From: Bordetella trematum | GTDB lineage: Bacteria; Pseudomonadota; Gammaproteobacteria; Burkholderiales; Burkholderiaceae_B | Reading direction: 5' to 3' | Assembly: GCF_900078335.1 (NCBI RefSeq) | Contig: NZ_FKBR01000005.1 | Span: forward strand, 40,286 to 104,285 | DNA length: 64,000 nucleotides | Shown: positions 47,971 through 56,283 of the stretch, in pieces | How the letters are laid out: every line of letters starts with the position of its first letter | Numbering within the stretch: position 1 is the stretch's first letter | Translations under genes and position numbers: made by a program | Notes under the pieces: generated by a model | The model's input: only the letters and a program-made list of their open reading frames with translations | What the model was told of the DNA's origin: nothing | Databases searched by the model: none

Positions 47971-49102
47971 GCCGCGCCTGCGCATAGCCCTGCTGGTCGA
48001 CCGCTTCGGCAAACGCTTCGGCGGTGCCGAAGCCTATGGCGTGGAGCTGATGCGGGTGCTGTCGGCCCGGCATGATGTCAGCGTCATCGCACGCGAGTAC
48101 GACAGCGATCTTGAGCTGCCCTACCTGCCGGTGCGGGTCAGCCGGCGTCTGCCGAGCTGGATGCGGGTGCTGTACTTCGCCTGGCGGGCATCGCGTCTGA
48201 CGCGCCGGGGCGGCTTCGACATCGTGCATTCGCACATGAATGGCTGGGCCGGCCAGGTGCAGGTAATGCACGTGACCCCGGTGCGCTACAACCGGCTGCA
48301 CGGGGCGGGTTTCTGGCGGCGTCTGGCGGCCTGGGTCAGCCCCAGGCTGGCCACCTATCTGTGGCTGGAGCATTTCCGAGTCCGCCAGGTGCCGGGCAAG
48401 CGGGTCGTGGCCGTGTCGCAATTGATCGTCGACCAGATGCACGCGGCCTACGGGCAGGCCCTGCCGGTCTCGACCATCCCGCCGGGCGTGCATCTGCCGG
48501 CGCCGGCGCCAGCGGGCCAACGCGCAGCGACGCGTGCAGCCCTCGGCTTGGCCGAGGGCCAGATCGCCTGTCTGCTGGTGGCGCGCAATCCGCTGCGCAA
48601 GGGATTGCCCGCATTACTGGCAGCGCTGGAGCAGCTGCCCGCCAACTATCGTCTGCTGGTGGTCGGCGCCGATGCGCCGGCGCGCCAGGCCGTGGCGCAA
48701 AGCCCGGTGGCCGATCGCGTCTGTCTGGTCGAGCCCACGCCCGAGGTCGATCGCTATTACGCCGCGGCAGATATCTACGCGCACCCCACCCTGAATGACA
48801 GTTTCGGCATGGCGCCCCTGGAGGCGATGGCCCACGGCCTGCCGGTCATCATCAGCCCGCCGGCCTACTGCGGCTTTGCGCAGTACCTGAGCGATGGCAA
48901 GGATGCCTTGATCCTGCAGGACCCGCGCGACGGGCAGGCGCTGGCAGCCGCGCTCGGGCGTCTTGGCGGCGATGCGCAGCTGCGCGCTGCGCTGGCTCAG
49001 GCCGGGCATCAGCTGGCAGTGCGCCAGAGCTGGGCGGCCGTTGCCGGGCGCTATGAAGCGCTCTACCGTGAGGTGCTTGCCGCGCAGTCCCGGGCACGCT
49101 AG
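47948..49102 (+). CDS. glycosyltransferase family 4 (LPS cluster, third GT4)
   Basis: The 384-residue product has LRIALLVDRFGKRFGGAEAYGVELM at the start, resembling the WaaG-type glucosyltransferase, then VAVSQLIVDQM near residue 157, the donor-binding block CLLVARNPLRKGLPALLAAL near 200 and the E(x7)E-like HPTLNDSFGMAPLEAMAHGLPVI near 280. It ends the rightward cluster; the next gene is on the other strand. WaaG-like chemistry is suggested by the start but not proved. Confidence 0.86.
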   Translation: MKTAAGAEPRLRIALLVDRFGKRFGGAEAYGVELMRVLSARHDVSVIAREYDSDLELPYLPVRVSRRLPSWMRVLYFAWRASRLTRRGGFDIVHSHMNGWAGQVQVMHVTPVRYNRLHGAGFWRRLAAWVSPRLATYLWLEHFRVRQVPGKRVVAVSQLIVDQMHAAYGQALPVSTIPPGVHLPAPAPAGQRAATRAALGLAEGQIACLLVARNPLRKGLPALLAALEQLPANYRLLVVGADAPARQAVAQSPVADRVCLVEPTPEVDRYYAAADIYAHPTLNDSFGMAPLEAMAHGLPVIISPPAYCGFAQYLSDGKDALILQDPRDGQALAAALGRLGGDAQLRAALAQAGHQLAVRQSWAAVAGRYEALYREVLAAQSRAR

Positions 49103-49120
49103 GTCACCAAGCTGCAGTGA

Positions 49121-49648
49121 TCACAGCAGCTTGTAAAAGTAGCTCGTGGCGCAGGGGCGGCCGTCAGGTTTCAGGGCATAGTTCGGGATCTCGCCGACCC
49201 GGATCCAGCCGTGGCGCGCATACAGACGTTCGGCTTGCCCGCCTGTTTCCGTGTCCAGCACCAGCATGCTTTTCCCCTGTTCTCTTGCCGCCTGCTCGGC
49301 CGAGGCCAGCAAGCGGCCCGCCACGCCCTGGCGCCGGGCGCGGCGGTGCACCAGCATTTTGGCAATGTCGGCCCGATGCGGCTGGTTGGGTGGCATGGAC
49401 GTGATCAGTTGCACAGTGCCCTGAACCGTGCCGGCCGGGTCCTGTGCGATCAGCAGCGTGCGCTCGCCGCGGGCCACGCTCCCGGCCACGCCATGCCAGA
49501 AGTCCTGTGCAACCTTGCGGGTCAGCGCTTGCATGAAGCCCACCGAAGCGCCGCCTTCGACGCAGTCGATCAGGATTTCGGCCAAGGCGTCAGCCAGCGC
49601 AGCGGTCTGAACGCCGTTCAGGCTGCGGATTGCTATGGGATCGCTCAT
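49121..49648 (-). CDS. GNAT family N-acetyltransferase
   Basis: The 175-residue protein has the GNAT fold with the acetyl-CoA loop KMLVHRRARRQGVAGRLLASAEQ near residues 97-118 (R/Q-x-x-G-x-G/A pattern) and ERLYARHGWIRVGEIPNYAL near 140. The acceptor is unknown; the C-terminal YALKPDGRPCATSYFYK ending is shared by bacterial members of this group. It is convergent with the LPS cluster. Confidence 0.88.
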   Translation of the reverse strand: MSDPIAIRSLNGVQTAALADALAEILIDCVEGGASVGFMQALTRKVAQDFWHGVAGSVARGERTLLIAQDPAGTVQGTVQLITSMPPNQPHRADIAKMLVHRRARRQGVAGRLLASAEQAAREQGKSMLVLDTETGGQAERLYARHGWIRVGEIPNYALKPDGRPCATSYFYKLL

Positions 49649-49673
49649 GAGTCGGGGGGGGGGCGGGCGGGGA

Positions 49674-49931
49674 TCAGGCGTTCGACGTTTCGCGTTCCAG
49701 CCACGTCAGCCACTGCAGGGCCTCTTCCCGGTGGCTGCCGCACATGTCGGCGCTGGGCTGCAAGGAACTGCAGACTGCGGGGCGTTCTGGCTGGCCGAAG
49801 ATCCGGCAGCGCAGGTGCTCGTCCAGCTGCACGCAGGGCGTGCCGGCGGGCTTGCCCTGTGGCATCCCGGGGATGGGGCTGGAAATCGAAGGCGCGATGC
49901 AGCAGGCCGCGCAGCCCGGACGGCATTGCAT
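49674..49931 (-). CDS. YkgJ family cysteine cluster protein
   Basis: The 85-residue protein carries the CxxxCxxCC pattern of the family: [17 protein letters not shown] at the N-terminus, then [10 protein letters not shown] and a [11 protein letters not shown] pair, consistent with a zinc or Fe-S site. The longer upstream frame would overlap the YdcF gene; ATG 49931 leaves a four-base gap after that gene and gives a family-like start. The function is not known. Confidence 0.85.
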   Translation of the reverse strand: MQCRPGCAACCIAPSISSPIPGMPQGKPAGTPCVQLDEHLRCRIFGQPERPAVCSSLQPSADMCGSHREEALQWLTWLERETSNA

Positions 49932-49935
49932 CGGC

Positions 49936-50706
49936 CTACACCCAGCCGCGCAGCCAGTAAACCAGCAGGCCCGCATACTCCTTGATGATGGAACGGCTGG
50001 CATCCAGCGTGCGGGCATCCGGCAGCCAGGGCGACAGCGTCGAGTCCGGCGGCAGCACGATCTGCGGTGGGGCCGGGGCGGCGATGGCCTGCACGCCCTG
50101 TTTGGAGAACGCCGCCATCGAGCGCGGCATGTGCAGCGCCGAGGTCACCAGCAGGACCTTCTTGATTTCGTTGGCGCGCAGCGTGTCTTCGGTCAGGGCG
50201 GCATTCTCGTAGGTGTTGCGGCTGGCGTTCTCCAGCACCAGGGCCGAATCCGGCACGCCGCGCTGACGCATGCGGTGCGCCATGCCCTGGGCTTCGCTGA
50301 CATTGCCCTCCAGGGCGCCGCCCGACAGCACCACCTTGGGCGCGCGGCCGGCCAGATAAAGGTCGGTCGCCGTATCCACCCGCATGATGGCGGTGTCCTT
50401 GTCATAAGGCAGGAACCAGTTGGCGCGACCGTTGGCCGTATTGCCTCCCAGTACGACGATGGCGTCGGCCGTGGGCGCTTGCCTGGGGTCCTGGTAAGGG
50501 TAGCGGTGTTCGAGCGCACCGCCCAGCCACAGCGAGGTCGCCGGCAGCGACCAGGCGAACACCCAGATCAGGCCCGCGGCCACCAGGGCAGCGGCGGTCT
50601 TGCGCCAGCGCAGCAAGCCCAGCACCACGCCCGCCACGATCAGGGCGATGCACAGATTGACCGGGATGATGAGATTGGTGAGGTAGCTATTGATTTCCAT
50701 ATCCAC
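49936..50706 (-). CDS. YdcF family (DUF218) membrane protein
   Basis: The 256-residue protein has two N-terminal membrane helices (about residues 10-30 and 36-58) and a DUF218 domain with [15 protein letters not shown] near residue 80, [21 protein letters not shown] near 122 and [16 protein letters not shown] near 160. Relatives such as ElyC/SanA act in envelope biogenesis. Starts at 50706 or 50700 are both possible. It is in a leftward set with the YkgJ gene and downstream of the heptosyltransferase. Confidence 0.87.
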   Translation of the reverse strand: MDMEINSYLTNLIIPVNLCIALIVAGVVLGLLRWRKTAAALVAAGLIWVFAWSLPATSLWLGGALEHRYPYQDPRQAPTADAIVVLGGNTANGRANWFLPYDKDTAIMRVDTATDLYLAGRAPKVVLSGGALEGNVSEAQGMAHRMRQRGVPDSALVLENASRNTYENAALTEDTLRANEIKKVLLVTSALHMPRSMAAFSKQGVQAIAAPAPPQIVLPPDSTLSPWLPDARTLDASRSIIKEYAGLLVYWLRGWV

Positions 50707-50713
50707 GTACTTG

Positions 50714-51682
50714 CTAAGTGCCTGTGTCGGTCAACAGTCGCAGCGCCGTGCCCTCGACTTCGGGCAGTGCGGGCCAGGCGTCTTCGGTCCCCAGGCATAC
50801 GGCACGCGCCGACCAGGGGCCGGTGCGCTCGCGCCGCGTCACGCCGAACAGGGTGAGTTCGCGGGCGTTCGCCGCGGCAGCCAGATGCGAGACGCCGGAA
50901 TCATTGCAGATGACGAGCGCGGCGCTTGCGGTCAGGCTGGCGAAGGCGCCCAGGCCCAAGGGCGGCAGGAGCTGCGCGCTGGGCGCGGCCTCCCGGGCTG
51001 CCTGCGCTTCCTGCGCAGGGGGGCACATTACCACGGTATGCCCCTCGCTTTGCAAGCGTCGCGTCAACGCGTCGAACTGAGGCCACACTTTGATTTTCCC
51101 TTTGTGCAGGCCGGTCGCGGTGGGGGCGATCAACACGAAAGGGCGCCCCGCCAGGCCGGCCTGTGCCAAGGCGGAGCGGGCCTCGCTCTGATGGCGCTCG
51201 GTCAATGGCAGATCCAGCGAGGGGCCCGCATCCGGCGCGCCGGCAGGCAGGCCCCAGGTCTGCAGAGCCTGGCGCGTCAGGTAGTACCAGGATTGCACGG
51301 CGTGCAGCGGCGCGGACGGTTTGGCGACAGGCCAGCGCAGCAAAAGACTGCGCCCATCGTCGCGGTAGCCTGCGGCGGGCACGCCGGCCAGGCGGAAGAC
51401 CGCCGCGCTGGACAAGGAGTCGGGCAGCAACAGGCCCCGGGCCGCCGGACGGCCCTGGGCGGCGCGGTGGCGCGCGACGGTGGCGCGATCGCTGCGCCAG
51501 CGCCCGCTCATGGGCAGAAAATCCGACTTGGGCAGCCCGTCGAGCAGGTCGCGCGCCCAGGGACGGGCGCAGATCACCAGCGGCATGCCGCTGGCCTGCA
51601 GCAGACGCAGGCTGGGCAGGCTCATGCAGACGTCGCCCACCCAATTGGGCACGCGGACATAAAGGGTGGGAAGAGCGGACAT
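50714..51682 (-). CDS. glycosyltransferase family 9, heptosyltransferase type
   Basis: The 322-residue protein resembles WaaC/WaaF, which add heptoses to the LPS inner core. It shows LYVRVPNWVGDVCMSLPSL at the start, LLLPDSLSSAAVFRLAGVPA near residue 85, LIAPTATGLHKGKIKVWPQF near 188 and VICNDSGVSHLAAAA near 257, the conserved nucleotide-sugar region. The sequence alone does not separate WaaC from WaaF. It is divergent from msbA, with 104 bases between starts. Confidence 0.86.
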   Translation of the reverse strand: MSALPTLYVRVPNWVGDVCMSLPSLRLLQASGMPLVICARPWARDLLDGLPKSDFLPMSGRWRSDRATVARHRAAQGRPAARGLLLPDSLSSAAVFRLAGVPAAGYRDDGRSLLLRWPVAKPSAPLHAVQSWYYLTRQALQTWGLPAGAPDAGPSLDLPLTERHQSEARSALAQAGLAGRPFVLIAPTATGLHKGKIKVWPQFDALTRRLQSEGHTVVMCPPAQEAQAAREAAPSAQLLPPLGLGAFASLTASAALVICNDSGVSHLAAAANARELTLFGVTRRERTGPWSARAVCLGTEDAWPALPEVEGTALRLLTDTGT

Positions 51683-51786
51683 AGTCAGTGGCTTGGCCCT
51701 GGCGGGCGGGTTTATCGGCTTGGGCCTGCCGTCGGCGGGCGCGAGGGTACAATTCTGCCCATGATTGTATTCAAGCGAGTTGAGTC

Positions 51787-53565
51787 TTGACTTCAGGCGT
51801 ACGTGATGCAAGCGCCGGCAACGAGCCGGTCAGGACGGTGTTGTGGCACCGGATCTACAGCCGCGTCGGCTCCCACTGGAAGGGGCTGCTGCTCGCCGTT
51901 CTGCTGATGGCGGGGGCGGCAGCCACTCAACCCACGCTGGCCGTCATCATGAAACCGCTGATCGACGGTGGGTTCGCTGGCGACAAGCCGCAGTACATCT
52001 GGACGGTGCCGCTGGCCGTGGTGGGGTTGATTTTCCTGCGCGGGGTCTGCAACTTCTTCAGCGACTATCTGTTGGCGTGGGTCGCCAACAACGTCCTGCT
52101 GGGCATCCGGCGCGAGATGTTCGACCGCCTTCTGAGTCTGCCCGATGCGGACTTCAAGCGTGGTGACACCGGGCGCCTGCTCAACCGTTTCACCATCGAC
52201 GCCGGCAACGTCACCGGTTACGCCACCGACGTGCTGACGGTGCTGGTGCGTGAAACCCTGGTGGTGATCTCGCTGATCGGCGTGCTGCTGTACATGTCCT
52301 GGCTGCTCACGGTCATCATCCTGGTGGTGATGCCGGTTTCGATCTGGATCGCGCGCAAGTTCGCCCGGCGTCTGCGGCGCATCAACCGCGAAACCGTCAA
52401 CATGAACGCCGAGCTGACCCGCGTGGTGAGCGAAGGCATCGATGGCCAACGCGTGGTCAAGCTGTTCGACGGTTTCGAGGTCGAGCGCGGCCGCTTCGCC
52501 TACGTCAATGCGCGTCTGCGCCGCTTCGCCATGCGCACCGCCGTGGCCGACGCGGCGCTCACGCCCTTGACTCAGGTCTGTATCTCCGTGGCGGTCGCCG
52601 CCGTCATCGCGGTTGCCTTGGGCCAGGCGAATATGGGCGCGCTCACGGCCGGCGCCTTCGCCGCCTTCATGAGCGCGCTGGCGCAGATTTTTGATCCCAT
52701 CAAACGCCTGACCAACCTCGCCAGCAAAATGCAGAAAATGCTGGTCGCCGCCGAAAGCGTCTTCACGCTGGTGGACCAGATCCCCGAGGTTGACGAAGGC
52801 ACCCGCGAGCTGGCTGAGCCGGTGCGCGGCAAAATCCAGTTCCGTCAGATCGCGCATCGCTATCCCGACGCCGATCACGACACCCTGCGCGACATCGACT
52901 TTACGGTCGAGCCGGGCCAGACCATCGCGCTGGTCGGGCGCTCAGGCAGCGGGAAAACGACGCTGGTCAACATGCTGCCGCGCTTCGTGCTGCCGACTTC
53001 GGGCGAGATTCTGATCGATGATGTGCCCATCAACGAACTGAATCTGCGCAGCCTGCGTTCACATCTGTCGCTGGTCAGCCAGGATGTCGTGCTTTTCGAC
53101 GACACCATCGCGGCCAACGTGGGCTATGGCGCGCTGGGCAAGAAGGCGGACGATGAACGCATCATGGCCGCGCTCACCGACGCGAATCTGCATGATTTCG
53201 TCAAGAGTCAGCCGCAAGGGATCCATACGCAGGTAGGGGAAAACGCCGCCCGCCTGTCCGGCGGACAGCGTCAGCGCCTGGCCATCGCCCGCGCGCTGAT
53301 CAAGAACGCGCCTATCCTCATCCTGGACGAAGCGACGTCGGCGCTCGATAACGAGTCCGAACGCCAGGTGCAAAGCTCGCTGGAACGCCTCATGCACGGG
53401 CGCACCACACTGGTCATCGCGCACCGCCTGTCCACGGTGCAGAATGCCGACCGCATTATCGTGATGGATGCCGGGCGCATCGTCGAACATGGTCCGCACG
53501 CAGAACTGCTGGCGGCTGGCGGCTTGTATGCCACGCTCTACAACATGCAGTTCCGGGACGATTGA
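51787..53565 (+). CDS. msbA: lipid A export ABC transporter MsbA
   Basis: MsbA flips lipid A-core across the inner membrane. The 592-residue half-transporter has six TM helices in the first 320 residues, beginning near LLLAVLLMAGAAATQPTLAV, and an ATPase domain with Walker A ALVGRSGSGKTTLVNMLPRF near residue 380, signature LSGGQRQRLAIARAL near 487, Walker B ILILDEATSALDNES near 512 and the H-loop VIAHRLSTVQNAD. It starts with TTG at 51787 and is likely the essential exporter for the LPS made by the neighbouring cluster. Confidence 0.93.
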   Translation: MTSGVRDASAGNEPVRTVLWHRIYSRVGSHWKGLLLAVLLMAGAAATQPTLAVIMKPLIDGGFAGDKPQYIWTVPLAVVGLIFLRGVCNFFSDYLLAWVANNVLLGIRREMFDRLLSLPDADFKRGDTGRLLNRFTIDAGNVTGYATDVLTVLVRETLVVISLIGVLLYMSWLLTVIILVVMPVSIWIARKFARRLRRINRETVNMNAELTRVVSEGIDGQRVVKLFDGFEVERGRFAYVNARLRRFAMRTAVADAALTPLTQVCISVAVAAVIAVALGQANMGALTAGAFAAFMSALAQIFDPIKRLTNLASKMQKMLVAAESVFTLVDQIPEVDEGTRELAEPVRGKIQFRQIAHRYPDADHDTLRDIDFTVEPGQTIALVGRSGSGKTTLVNMLPRFVLPTSGEILIDDVPINELNLRSLRSHLSLVSQDVVLFDDTIAANVGYGALGKKADDERIMAALTDANLHDFVKSQPQGIHTQVGENAARLSGGQRQRLAIARALIKNAPILILDEATSALDNESERQVQSSLERLMHGRTTLVIAHRLSTVQNADRIIVMDAGRIVEHGPHAELLAAGGLYATLYNMQFRDD

Positions 53566-53681
53566 GGCAGCACAGGTCTGAAAATACGGGGTTTTTACGA
53601 ACCGTCATATTTCCTCAAAAGTCCATCCGTTAGACTGATCACCCTTGCAAAGAGAGTCTGCCGTTCACGCGGACCTTCTTC

Positions 53682-53718
53682 CGGGCGCCTTCCACCAGGG
53701 AGGCGCCCGTTTCGTTTC
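53682..53718 (+). terminator. hairpin terminator downstream of msbA
   Basis: CGGGCGCCT and AGGCGCCCG form a nine-base stem with a ten-base loop, followed by TTTCGTTTCC. It is 117 bases after the msbA stop and reads as a rightward terminator; the minus side lacks a U tract. Confidence 0.65.
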
Positions 53719-53746
53719 CGGGGCCGTGGCGTGCGGCGCTGTCGCT

Positions 53747-53962
53747 TCAGGCCGCCGCGTGGGTGGCCAGCCAGTCGCGCAACGCCGCGTTGACCTCGAC
53801 TTCGGGGTTCGAGAAGGCCATCGCCACATCGGGCGACAGCCACAGGGTCACGGTTCTCTGTTCTTGGCGGTGCTCTGCCTCTTGAGAGGCAGGGCCATTG
53901 AGTCCGGGGTGACTCCAGACGATGCTAACCGCTTTGGCGGGGGAGGGGTTGTGCTTGCGCAT
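53747..53962 (-). CDS. small protein of unknown function
   Basis: This 71-residue reading frame looks real: it starts with ATG behind GAGGAACTCAGCC and its third codon positions are strongly G/C as in neighbouring genes. The C-terminal half (QRTVTLWLSPDVAMAFSNP then EVNAALRDWLATHAA) reads as a strand followed by a helix and recalls the ribbon-helix-helix-like end of BrnA-type antitoxins, but no partner toxin is adjacent. I do not recognise it with confidence. Confidence 0.55.
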   Translation of the reverse strand: MRKHNPSPAKAVSIVWSHPGLNGPASQEAEHRQEQRTVTLWLSPDVAMAFSNPEVEVNAALRDWLATHAAA

Positions 53963-54164
53963 GGCTGAGTTCCTCGCTGCGTGTATCCGGCCCGGCAGGC
54001 GTCGTGACCACGGCGCCGAACCGTTGACGCCGGCCGGCAGGGCCGCGTCCTGTGGGCTCGGAACGGATAAGTGCAGTCTATCGAGTGGCCTCGGGCAGAC
54101 CTGCCAAACCAGGCGTGATTTCGTACAAAATCGACACGATACGTGGTTGCGCTGCGTGCCGCCC

Positions 54165-55292
54165 CTAGTTGTCGAAACCGTTGGCTGGCTTGTCGATGAG
54201 GGCCAGCTCCGTCAGCAGGCGCGCCAGATCATGTTGCCGGTGCACATGGGTTTTGCGGAAAATCGTTTTGATATGCGAGCGTATCGTCGACTCGCCCAGC
54301 GATTGCAGGATCGCAATCTCCTGCGGCGTATGGCCCTGCGCAAGCTTCTCGGCCACGCGGGCCTCGCTCACGCTCAAACCGAACACCTGCTGCAAGAGCG
54401 CGCGGGCAGGCTCCCTGGGTTGCACGGGCCACACCATCAGCAAGGCAATGCGCCCGGAGGTGCCTCGGGTCGCGTCTTCCTCGCCCACTGGCAGCGCGAC
54501 GCAGATTGCGCCTGACTGCTGGTTCTCATCCGATAAGCGAATCGAAGCGACCTTGGGCGCCGTGCCGGGTCGCCCCTGGGCCTGGCGCAGGATGTTCAGC
54601 AGGGCGTCGCGGTCGCGCACCCGCCCTCGGCAAGCCAAGGGGCATTGCGGTTGCGACAGCCACGCCTCGGCCGCACGGTTGGCCTGCTTCACACCTCCCA
54701 GGGGGTCGACCATCATGATTGGGAAACTGAGCGCATCGAGCGCGCTGCGCTGCCATAGTTGAGCCTGCTGCAGGCCTTGCAGGCGTTGCCGCAGGCGCAA
54801 GGTCTGTTGCAGGCTGGCATGCGCCGCGGCAATGGCGCCAGCGTCCTCCTGCTCGAAGGGCGCCTCTCCTGCCAGTTTGTGAATGGACAGTATGCTGCCC
54901 GGGGATTCCGGCGTATCCACCCGATGTGCCATCAGATAACCCAGGTCATAACTGCGCATGAAATCCTGGTAATAGCGGCTGCGACGGATGAATGTATGGC
55001 CCAGCGCGGTCCAGTCGAGGTACTGTTCGCCATCGGCCGACAGCACATCCCGCATGCCATTCATCGGGTTGATTTCACGAAACTCCGCCTCGTAGTCCTT
55101 CAACAGGCTCGGCGACACCTCGACCGGCTCCAGCACATGGAATTGCCCGCTGCGCTCATCCCGCGTCATGATCGCCAGATAGGAGGCCTTGGCCAGGCCG
55201 GCAAGCTGCATCAGGCCGTCATTCCAGGCCGTATCGGACAGTACCCCTGCCAACAGGGCGCGTTCCACTGACAGCAAGCGTTCAGGTTTCAT
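54165..55292 (-). CDS. LuxR-type helix-turn-helix regulator
   Basis: The 375-residue product ends in a LuxR/FixJ HTH domain (FGLSVSEARVAEKLAQGHTPQEIA and LGESTIRSHIKTIFRKTHVHRQHDLARLL, residues about 308-362). The upstream 300 residues form a long sensory region with no obvious membrane segment; a PAS-like stretch FPIMMVDPLGGVKQANRAAEAWL lies near residue 190. No kinase gene is adjacent, so the signal is probably a small ligand. It is the last core-type gene before the accessory region. Confidence 0.88.
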   Translation of the reverse strand: MKPERLLSVERALLAGVLSDTAWNDGLMQLAGLAKASYLAIMTRDERSGQFHVLEPVEVSPSLLKDYEAEFREINPMNGMRDVLSADGEQYLDWTALGHTFIRRSRYYQDFMRSYDLGYLMAHRVDTPESPGSILSIHKLAGEAPFEQEDAGAIAAAHASLQQTLRLRQRLQGLQQAQLWQRSALDALSFPIMMVDPLGGVKQANRAAEAWLSQPQCPLACRGRVRDRDALLNILRQAQGRPGTAPKVASIRLSDENQQSGAICVALPVGEEDATRGTSGRIALLMVWPVQPREPARALLQQVFGLSVSEARVAEKLAQGHTPQEIAILQSLGESTIRSHIKTIFRKTHVHRQHDLARLLTELALIDKPANGFDN

Positions 55293-55657
55293 CGTCGGCC
55301 CTGTATGAATGAGAGGCGATTTCCCTTTCTGGCGGCGCCCAAGGCCGCTTCAACCTATCGACCGGCCAGCCTGCTCCCGGCGCGACGGTCTGTCGGTTTA
55401 TGTAACGTCAGGTTTCTTGATTTGATGAATTATCAATGAGCCCTTCAGGCCAATGAAAGCCAGGGAAACCCTGGTCTGCGCCTCGGCGTGGCGCCAGGGC
55501 GGACAAAAAAGCCCCGGCGCAAGCCGGGGCTGGTGAAGCGGGGCGTCTGGAGCCGCCGGAGCGCTTCAAATCAGGATTATGTCGTAGTGTTATCGTTAAT
55601 TATAAAAATAGTATAAAAATCAATTGGTTGGTTTTTATTTTGCGTCGCTATTTTATT
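55293..55657. other. 365-base non-coding stretch at the core/accessory boundary
   Basis: No convincing gene is present. The left part should hold the LuxR gene promoter (AT-rich around 55400-55440). It also contains a short perfect inverted repeat CCAGGG-AAA-CCCTGG near 55457-55471, a leftward terminator at 55504-55531 and GAAGCG...CGCTTC arms near 55536-55567. From about 55570 base composition drops sharply, marking the probable left edge of the island; no tRNA or attachment repeat could be identified. Confidence 0.5.
55504..55531 (-). terminator. leftward intrinsic terminator of the AlpA-like operon
   Basis: AGCCCCGGC and GCCGGGGCT pair around GCAA, and the six A residues on the left read as a U tract on the minus strand. 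It would stop transcripts from the AlpA-like gene, which ends at 55658, before they enter the LuxR gene. Confidence 0.8.
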
Positions 55658-55897
55658 CTAGCTACCCATTTGGCTACCCACTTGAACCGTGCTTGCCGTC
55701 TGGCCGGCCGGGCTTATGCCCATCTGGGCTGCCACGGCGTTGACCGATTCTGCTGTGATGCCAACGCTACGGGTGGCGCCGATCTTACCCTTGACGAACT
55801 CGCCTCGCTGGCACATCCGGTAGATCGTCGCGGTCGAGACGCCCAGTGCTTTCCTGGCTTCAGAGACACGGTAGATCAGCTTCTGGGTATGGTCCAT
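55658..55897 (-). CDS. AlpA/excisionase-like DNA-binding protein
   Basis: The 79-residue protein has a winged-helix of the AlpA/MerR-like type: KLIYRVSEARKALGVSTATIYRMCQRGEFVKGKIGATRSVGIT, where the recognition helix and the following wing are clear. Such proteins regulate excision or integrase genes in prophages and islands. The ATG sits behind a strong GGAG sequence. It is the last gene of a leftward group with the 77-residue gene, via a short overlapping frame. Confidence 0.75.
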   Translation of the reverse strand: MDHTQKLIYRVSEARKALGVSTATIYRMCQRGEFVKGKIGATRSVGITAESVNAVAAQMGISPAGQTASTVQVGSQMGS

Positions 55898-55898
55898 C

Positions 55899-55988
55899 TC
55901 AACTCTCCTTCGTTGCGCCGGCGTTGGCGCTGTGTTCGTTGTTCGGGCGCTGGCCGTGCGTCGCCGTGCTGCTGGCGTTGGGGGTCAT
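55899..55988 (-). CDS. possible 29-residue coupling frame
   Basis: A short frame begins with ATG overlapping the TGA of the upstream gene (ATGA) and stops one base before the AlpA-like ATG. Its product would be hydrophilic (MTPNASSTATHGQRPNN start) with no recognisable motif. It fills the gap exactly, so it may couple translation of the two flanking genes, but chance cannot be excluded. Confidence 0.3.
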   Translation of the reverse strand: MTPNASSTATHGQRPNNEHSANAGATKES

Positions 55989-56218
55989 GCTGTTTCCCTG
56001 TTGAATGCATCCCACGCCGTCAGGTAGGGATGGTTCCGGCCTCTCTTCCAAGACTCTTCGATGATGAGCGCCAGGCTGATTGCTCCCTCGGGGGCGCTCA
56101 GACGCTCTCGACAGAACCGGATGAATGGGCGGATGGCGCCGCCGATTTCGTTGGGGTCGATGGCGTAGGGTGCGCTGGGCGTGGCCAGCGTTGTCTCGAA
56201 TAGGCCGAGCGGCCTCAT
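55985..56218 (-). CDS. unknown 77-residue island protein
   Basis: The frame starts MRPLGLFETTLATPSAPYAI and includes GGAIRPFIRFCRERLSAPEGAIS and WKRGRNHPYLTAWDAFNRETA. I recognise no domain; it is a soluble, mixed-charge protein. The frame is open up to 56296, but ATG 56218 is the better start. It is divergent from the membrane-protein gene at 56284, with 65 bases between the starts serving both promoters. Confidence 0.55.
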   Translation of the reverse strand: MRPLGLFETTLATPSAPYAIDPNEIGGAIRPFIRFCRERLSAPEGAISLALIIEESWKRGRNHPYLTAWDAFNRETA

Positions 56219-56283
56219 GCTGACACTCCGGTAGGTGTGGGGTACGATCTTCGCGGCACAGCTTGTGTATCCTGGGAGAAGCC

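Noticed and set aside
53747..53962. BrnA-type antitoxin of a toxin-antitoxin pair
   Set aside because: The C-terminal likeness is weak and there is no adjacent toxin frame, so it is kept as unknown.
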